Below, in pieces: positions 58,022 through 64,000 of a stretch of DNA of 64,000 bases. The notes beneath the pieces were generated by a model. The model searched no databases, was not told the DNA's origin, and saw nothing but the letters and a program-made list of their open reading frames with translations. Numbering within the stretch: position 1 is the stretch's first letter; each line of letters begins with the position of its first letter. This stretch comes from Limonium bicolor (taxonomy: Eukaryota; Streptophyta; Magnoliopsida; Caryophyllales; Plumbaginaceae). The DNA is taken from assembly GCA_023374045.1 (NCBI GenBank), contig CM041782.1, forward strand, positions 252,611,810 through 252,675,809, given 5' to 3'. The position numbers and the translations under genes were made by a program.

Positions 58022-60068
58022 TATGAGCCTCGATTTTAAACCCTGTCCTATGTTGATTAAAGCTGATTAGGATCTTACCGGGTTTTAGGTCCACTTATAA
58101 CCTAAGATTAATAACAATGTCATATAACAATAATTATTCAAACCTAAGCTAGCTCATTGAAACCTATTATGAGTCGCCACCTAATTTTAACCTATAGTAA
58201 ATTAGGAAAGGTAGAGTTCGGGTTCGGGGGCTTGATATTCGTCTTATTTAGGGTTCAATTACTTTCATTACCCCTAGAAGTCATTTTTCCTCTACTTAGT
58301 TTAATTACGGCTTATTACGAGTCATTTTAACCTAAGTGCGCGCTTCTGATTTTTTGTATTTTTAACATTTTTTGACAGAAAATTAAAGTGAAATCTGAAA
58401 ATACCTAAACTAGGGTTTTGAGGCAGAATTAGGTCAAATTTTGTTTACATCCATAGCCACGGATTCCATGTCCGAGACCACGGACCCCAGTTAACCTAAT
58501 TATACAGAAAAGTCGAATTTAAGAAAAAAAATGAAATTTTGAAAAGTCCGGGGCCACGAACAGTCCGTGGGCCCGGACATTATTTAGAAAAACCTAAATT
58601 TTGAAATTTTAAAATCCCGCCGCCGTCCGTGGGTGTCTGTGGCCACAGAAAACCCGTCCGTGGTCCCGGACCATAGGTCCGTGGTCACGGACCACCCACG
58701 GACAGGGGTTTTCTGATGGTTCCTGACGGTACTTTTGACTCAAATTTTATGGATACGTAGCCTGAAAGATGTACAAGATGTTAGTAATTGAAAGAATTCA
58801 ATTTGAAGTCAAACCTAATACGAAACTTAGTTAACAAGTTATTAGGCAAAAACACAAACAAACGTTAATTTAGAAGCAAGGAAAATTCAATTCGATTAGA
58901 AATTTCAACCAGAAGTGTATTAAGATCATAAAGGTTGGAGAATTTGGTTTTTAACCTGTTTTGATTTCGAAAATTTGATGTTTCTTCATGTCGGGAATCT
59001 CTGAAAGCTCCGTTTGTGGCCGATCCGGTTCAACTTCGACCCGAGTTTCTAAACCCTTCTTCCTTGTGTTGCTAAGGATGTTTTAGCTTCTGTATTGCTG
59101 GTGGTTTTGTGTTTGGAAGTCTGATGGAGAAGGAATATTGTGTTTTCAGTGGCTTCAGGGTGATTTCAATAGGGTTTCGGTATTGATTTGAGGCTTGGAA
59201 GTGTAAGAACATGAGGAGAAGCTTGACGGCTGCCTCTTATGACTTTGGGAATGTTTTCCTCTGCCCTAGGTCGTTTTTGGAAGGTCCTTTTATAGAAAGA
59301 GCAAGGCCATGTTGATAGAACAAGATTTTTATCTAAAACCCTGATTTTGTGCTCTAAGGGAATCTGATTTTCTTGAATATGATGCAGGCTGAGACAAATT
59401 ATGAAATTTTAACTGAAGATAAAGGATGATTGTTAAGAATTTTGAGAGTTGGAATCAGGTTATTTTGATAAATAACCTATTAGATAAAAATCCCACAATC
59501 TGGAATCTCCCATAATTCATAACTAATTTTTGGAAAGTCAAAATAACGAAATTCTAACGGCATTAGTCTCTAAAAAACACCCCTTATCTTATATTACAGT
59601 TTCATGACATTTTGATTTGATTTCGGTATTTTCCAGAAGAGAGAGAAAATTGCAAAAATGATTGAATTTCTCTTTTAAATTTTGGGCTAAGGTTCCAAAT
59701 AAGATAAGTTCAGGTTTATGACTATATGTAGTCATGCTAACCATGTGACAATTTTATTTAAATTTTTGGAAATCTTTTTTTATTTCTATTTTGAGGCTAT
59801 TTCATGTGTTAATTATTAAAGAAATTAGCTTATAATATGAATTAAAAGCTAAATTTCGAGAATAAATATATCAAAAAAATCAAGAAATACCTTTCATAAT
59901 GACTATGATATTTGGAAGTGTTTAGAGATAATGAACAAGTCATATGAAAATAGAAAATCCTGAGAATGTCCTTGGAAAATCCTTCATTGGTGCATTTTGA
60001 CCAATTTGCCCTTTGTAACACGTATGCCTTAGAGACTACTCCGGGGAGTTGAAATTTTGGGTATAACA
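58022..60068 (-). repeat. TRE 5' LTR
   Basis: Plus strand TATGAGCCTCG...GGGTATAACA; the first TG is mutated to TA. The dyad cluster at 58451-58706 has two extra units of about 22 bp compared with the left LTR (near 58473-58494 and 58636-58657). Confidence 0.9.
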
Positions 60069-60324
60069 GACAGTCATAAGGATTCATCCCATCTGTACAT
60101 AACCCGAGTCTCAAATTTCGACTATCACTGGCAAAATCTTGAAATCTTATGTCGATTGTCCTCCATTGTGGTGATTGAGCTGGATGTCTCAGCTAATCAT
60201 CATTTTTTCATCCTTCAGCGTGCCATCTTAAATTTTGGGCATCTCTGATATTTGCAAAAAGACGTTTGAATCTTGGTAATATGGGTAAATACCAAATGAC
60301 TTTTGCTGGAGGACTTTTTATCTT
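60069..60324 (-). pseudogene. CACTA TNP2 transposase, N-terminal side of the split
   Basis: The minus strand from 60324 downward reads PPAKVIWYLPILPRFKRLF, RDAQNLRWHAEG, RHPAQSPQWRTID and RNLRLGLCTDGMNPY. This is the part of TNP2 that directly precedes the SSQHNTWP segment at 50806. Stops after HAEG and shortly beyond show that it was already dead or has decayed since. The sequence upstream (above 60324) is not recognisable as transposase, and no CACTA terminal repeat was seen. Confidence 0.9.
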
Positions 60325-61620
60325 AGTGTTAGCAGAAATATGTGACTACTTCTACCTAGGCAGTGTACCTATCGTTTTGCGGGTATAGTGATTAAGTGGG
60401 TTGTCGATATCAGGGACCTCGTTCAATTAATTGACAAATTATTAATCTAACCGAGAAACTAAAATAAAATAAGAAAACGGGAAATTTTCACTTTTTCAGG
60501 TTTTCAGTTAATTCAAATCAAATAACGAACACAGAGTAATAAAATAACAAAACGGTAAAAATAAACAAAACAAATCTCGGTTTAAAATCTAGTGAATTAA
60601 AAACACTCCCCGGGTTATTCCACTCGTCTATTTCGTCGAATTCAATTAATAACAATTTTCACTATTTTGTGCAATAAACTCGGGAATTATAAATAGTACG
60701 TTAACCGGTCCTTGTACAACGAACCCTAACTAATTGAAATAACAAGCCACAAACCATGCCCTAGTTAAATTCAAGTTAATTGCAATAAACACAATTCCTA
60801 TTAGAGACAGATTAACCTATAGGCAAGCCATGCTTCTAGTCGTTAATCCGGTTTGATTTCCTATGTCTAGAACTCAATCTCAGCACCGCATTTTGATATA
60901 AGCTCTACAAATCACTTAGAAAATTGGCCAGAAAATCTAAGCGCATCAAGGACTGGAATCAAACTATTACAAAATTATAATAACAGTGACAAATTTACAT
61001 AACGTGAATTCTACGAAAAAGACTTGCTTCCCTAACCCGGGAAGCTTAATGAAACTACTCGCTCATGGTTTTAGACATGAAAACAAACGTTGTCACAAAC
61101 ATTAAGTAATACGTAACGAATAAAAATAATACGTAATAATAAAGGAACAAATAAAGTTACTAAGGCCTTGGTATGTCTCCGGTGTGCTTGGTTTCTTGTT
61201 CGTGAATTAGGTACGAACTGCTGCTATAATATGGTCATGGATGTATGAAGGATAATGGTGATGGACAACGGCTGGAGGTGTGTCGGGTGTGGTGAGTTTG
61301 AAGAATGTGGTGGACTGATGGAGATGGACAAGTACGATTAGGTATAAGATGGGGGAATGATGATGTATGGAGATGGAGTTGTCTCCTCGTGATGGTGTGG
61401 AACGGTGAATTTTATCGAGCCACCGGCTCCAAAAGCGTCCGAATTGATTATTGTCAGAGCCCAAAAAGGAACTGTGGTAGTGCGGCGTGGCAGGCTAATG
61501 TCGTCGTGACTTTTGTGCAACCGACAGGAAGAATCAATTAATTTATAAATTTCAATATAAACAAACTGAACTCGCTCAGTCGGAAATTTAAAAAACTTTA
61601 CCATTTTGCCCTTACTCTTA
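60325..61620. other. Unclassified AT-rich intergenic or repeat DNA
   Basis: 60345-60450 contains CTAGGCAGTGTACCTATCG and GGGTATAGTGATTAAG, phrases I associate with dispersed plant repeats but cannot assign. 60450-61150 is AT-rich without structure. 61200-61620 has short frames on both strands with no domain. Confidence 0.5.
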
Positions 61621-61628
61621 AATTCTCC

Positions 61629-61636
61629 TATATATA
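61629..61636 (+). promoter_or_regulatory. TATA box upstream of the PMD gene
   Basis: TATATATA in CTCCTATATATACACC, followed by a CT-rich leader (61640-61715, TCTCTATCTCTCTAG). This is the usual plant core-promoter arrangement. It fits the plus-strand gene that starts about 700 bp downstream. Confidence 0.55.
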
Positions 61637-61904
61637 CACCTTTACCCTCTATTATCTCTCCACAAAATTTCAAAATCTCAAAACTCTCTATCTCTCTAGA
61701 ATTCTCTCTGACTTCTCTCTAGAAGCGGTAACCGGAGCGGGAGCAGGAGCGGTAGCGGGAGGAAAGCCGGTGCTCAAGTCTTCATTCTGTTAGTACGATC
61801 TGCAAAATCAGGTTCTTTTCTGTCATAATTTACAGTTTTTTAGCGTAGAATAGCAGTAAAAGTAGCAAAATTAGCAGAAAACAGTAGACGAATTCGGGAA
61901 CGGG

Positions 61905-62115
61905 GGAGGAAGAAAAGCCGGCGCAGGCGCCGGCAACAAGGAGTGCGCGCAGGCGCGCGGGTGGATGGGTTCGCGCTGGCGCGCGGGAGGAAGAGTGGGC
62001 GCGGGCGCGGCGGAGGAAGACTGGGCGCGGGCGCGGCGGAGGAAGGCTGGGCGCGGGCGCGGCGAGGAGCTGGGCGCGGGCGCCGGGATGCTGGGTGCGC
62101 GCGGGCGCGCGCTGT
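61905..62115 (+). repeat. GC-rich minisatellite in the leader of the PMD gene
   Basis: Repeats of GGGCGCGGGCGCGGCGGAGG with AAG(A/G)CT linkers, period about 28 bp for three to four copies, flanked by GCGCGC-rich runs. Strongly GC-rich against an AT-rich window. An Arg/Gly/Ala-rich frame through it (61943-62278) looks like repeat translation. Confidence 0.8.
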
Positions 62116-62126
62116 CGGGAACGCTC

Positions 62127-62200
62127 GGGGCTCGTTTTTTGCTGTTTTGTTATATATTTGGTCGTTTTTTGCTGTTTTGTTATATAATTGGTCGTTTTTT
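62127..62200 (+). repeat. 31-bp direct repeat, two and a half copies
   Basis: TCGTTTTTTGCTGTTTTGTT followed by ATATA(T/A)TTGG is repeated at 62130 and 62161, with a partial third copy near 62192. Confidence 0.85.
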
Positions 62201-62338
62201 ACATTGTATACCTCTATTATGCGTGTTTTAATCAGTTCCTGGATTTGTATGAATTTGTTTTTGACGTTGAACTACTGAGATGCATGTATGACCGGTATTG
62301 ACTAACCTCGACCGATCTTGACTAACTGTAAAAATAGT

Positions 62339-64000
62339 ATGACTAAATTCTACGGTAAACAACAGATGGCGGGAGGAAAAGGCAAGGGTTTGCTTGGTAG
62401 GTTCGGTCTGGGTAAGGGTAAGACGATTTCCGACCGAGGCGAGAGCTCATCACACCCTCGTGTGACTGGGCCTGATGCTGCTGCTGTAGAGAGGAGGCGT
62501 ACACAGTACGCTACAGCTTCGTCGAGGAAGCGTAGGGAGCTTGAGTTTCTACGAGCCCGTGAGGAGAGGTTGCGGGCGGAGTATGAGCTGGAGCAGGGGA
62601 GGAAGGAGGAGGAGCAGAGGGAGGAGCAGGAGGTGGACCAGCTGCATGGTGTGGATCTGGACTCATTGATCGGCGATGGGACGCTGGTCGTGAGGTCTGA
62701 TAGTCCTTCTTGGCCTACTCCTCCACAGAGGGGGACCGGAGACGCGCGTCATGGCGAGGCTGACGCTGATGACGAGGATATAGATGAGCCGGGTGCTGAG
62801 CATGAGGGCACACGGGTGCGCCGTCGTCGCCGGTCCCCAGTACATGGTCCGGCAGAGGGGGTGGCGCAGATGCCGGCTGCTGATGCTTGGGTGCTTGGGC
62901 AGACTCCAGTGCCCGGAGGCCCTCAGGATACGAGTTTGATCCCGAGTTTCGGTGGTCACGTCGCGCTAGACGTGTGGCGAGGAGTGGTATGTTTCCCGTC
63001 TGGTAATAGATTCCATAAAATTTTAGATTGTTTAGGAAATGGTTAACATAGTGTGAACTCAATTATAATATTCAACAAGAAGGGATGTCTTAGCTTCAAG
63101 CCTAAGACGAAGTATTTGGAGGCGTGGACTCTGAGTACATTGAGGCACCCAGAGTCTCTAGCAGCGGTCGAGGATAGCGGACTTGCGCATCTTGTCGACA
63201 TAGCGCATGGTTGTTTTGACCTCGCGCTCCTCTCAGCGTTCGTGGAGAGATGGCAGCCTGACACGAACTCCTTTCACATGCCATTCGGAGAGATGACTAT
63301 TACTCTCCACGACGTCTACCACATTTTGGGTATCCCCATCACTGGCATGGCGATTTCGTACCAGCCCGAGGATGGCGCCCGCCTCGGTATAGCGGCCCCA
63401 CCGTTACATGTTCTCATCCCCCACTTCCTACGGCTGTTTGGCGCGGCGGACCAGCAGGAGCTGATAGACTGTAGGTTCCTGGAGAAGAGTCAGGTACGTT
63501 ACCGAGCTCTTCATGATACTTGTGGCGGTCCATACTCTACCCCACTTCAGGAGACGACGGCCTTCCTCTGGTGGCTGGTGTCCCACTCATTGATCATCGA
63601 CAAGGGCGGGGATCGTGTTATGCCCTCGTCCTACTGGCCCATCCGTGACCCTAGTAGGGTCCACTTGTATGCGTGGGGGACCGGGACACTGGCATACCTG
63701 TACCGACAGCTCGGCATCGCTTCCCGGGCGGATACACGTCAGCTGGCTGGTTGCCTGACGTTGTTTCAGGTGAGAACTTGATTGCGAGCTCACGACTTAA
63801 GTATTGTAAAGTTATTGTTTGACTATCTTGGCTAATGTTTTCGGATGATCACCGCAGTGCTGGATCTACGAGTACTTCCCCATGTTCAGACCGGAGCCCC
63901 TTTCAGACTGGGATGGTTGCTCCCCGACGGCGGCGAGGTGGCCTCGTTACACGAGGAATTTGATGGATGATGAGAGGCTACGTTTCGTGAGGGGACGGCT
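62339..64000 (+). CDS. Plant mobile domain (PMD, MAIN-like) protein, 3' end beyond window
   Basis: Three exons are inferred: 62339-62986, 63080-63769 and 63857-64000 (open). Introns of 93 and 87 nt have GTATGT...CAAG and GTGAGA...CGCAG borders, both phase 0. The first in-frame ATG is 62339; ATG 62366 (MAGGKGKGLLGRFG) is an alternative. Exon 1 is basic and Gly-rich, then a charged helix (RKRRELEFLRAREERLRAEY), an acidic linker, and FGGHVALDVWRG opening the PMD. Exon 2 carries LVDIAHGCFDLALLSAFVERW, HMPFGEMTITLHDVYHILGIP, the TAFLWWLVSH segment and LYAWGTGTLAYLYRQL. Exon 3 carries CWIYEYFPMFRP. PMD proteins are nuclear, related to MAIN (genome stability, gene silencing), and are also carried by transposons. 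No frame damage is seen, so it may be functional or a recent element copy. Confidence 0.87.
62987..63079 (+). other. Intron 1 of the PMD gene
   Basis: GTATGT donor after codon GTG; acceptor ATTCAACAAG before AAGGGATGT. AT-rich, with in-frame stops; leaving it out joins the PMD N-terminus in frame. Confidence 0.75.
63770..63856 (+). other. Intron 2 of the PMD gene
   Basis: GTGAGA donor after codon CAG (…TLFQ); acceptor CACCGCAG before TGCTGGATC. A conserved CWIYEYFP motif starts exactly at the acceptor. Confidence 0.85.

Larger units (their letters stand above)
50807..60068 (-). mobile_element. TRE: non-autonomous minus-strand LTR element rich in tandem repeats
   Basis: Direct repeats of about 2 kb (50807-52813, 58022-60068) flank 5.2 kb. 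Next to the right LTR, 58001-58018 is the complement of TGGCGACTCTGCTAGGGA, a tRNA-Arg-like primer site. Next to the left LTR, the complement of 52814-52826 reads GACGGGGGGCAAT, a polypurine tract; both place the element on the minus strand. Flanks are GACTG (50802-50806) and GACAG (60069-60073), a 5-bp duplication with one mismatch. Removing the element and one duplication rejoins the TNP2 frame. No gag-pol motif was found. A tRNA-Arg primer and repeat-rich 3' region suggest the Tat/Ogre lineage (inference). Confidence 0.85.

Noticed and set aside
61943..62278. Arg/Gly-rich small protein upstream of the PMD gene
   Set aside because: Low-complexity translation of the GC minisatellite; at most an upstream frame.

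Overview
The window is plant nuclear DNA, almost certainly from a flowering plant. It holds five or six LTR-retrotransposon families of plant Ty3/gypsy type (Tekay/Del chromovirus, Athila-like, Tat-like), a CACTA (TNP2) DNA transposon, and at the far right one intron-containing gene with a plant mobile domain (PMD, MAIN-like). I cannot name the species. Nothing bacterial or organellar was seen. Names such as LARD, F2 and TRE are my own working labels.

Layout. 1-570 is the tail of an LTR of the LARD family. 571-3491 (+) and 3492-8637 (-) are two copies of a second long LTR (F2) in inverted orientation, followed by a scrap of F2 internal DNA to 9174. 9175-40711 is a large non-coding LTR element (LARD) with LTRs of about 4.3-4.6 kb, a tRNA-iMet primer site, about 5 kb of internal DNA without credible coding, and a polypurine tract. 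Its 5' LTR is interrupted at 11586-29103 by a minus-strand Tekay-type element in the unusual form LTR-internal-LTR-internal-LTR, flanked by the 5-bp duplication GTCGG. Both Tekay internal domains encode gag, protease, RT, RNase H, integrase and a chromodomain, broken by small indels at different places. 40712-44509 is an Athila-like remnant with gag but no pol. 44510-49662 is a Tat-like element (gag, protease, RT, RNase H, second archaeal-type RNase H, start of integrase) with a possible 91-nt intron. It is joined to the 3' part of a minus-strand CACTA transposase (49663-50806), whose N-terminal side resumes at 60069. The transposase gene was split by a 9.3-kb minus-strand LTR element (TRE, 50807-60068) with 2-kb LTRs and an internal region made largely of successive unrelated tandem repeats. 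60325-61620 is unclassified. 61629-64000 carries a promoter, a GC-rich repetitive leader and the PMD gene, which runs off the window.

How the parts relate. The Tekay, LARD and F2 LTRs share the termini TGAAATACCC...GGTGTTACA, and Tekay and LARD share a tRNA-iMet primer site. The non-coding elements therefore look like parasites that Tekay-type proteins could mobilise. The nesting order gives relative ages: the Tekay insertion is younger than LARD, and TRE is younger than CACTA.

The main unexplained signal is that nearly every LTR family here carries short GC-rich dyads (CCGAAC, CCGACC, CCACGGAC, GCCGGAC or CATCCGG types). In several they form arrays with a period near 70 bp set in AT-rich DNA. 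There are also short hairpins whose stems are kept while loops or inner stems change.
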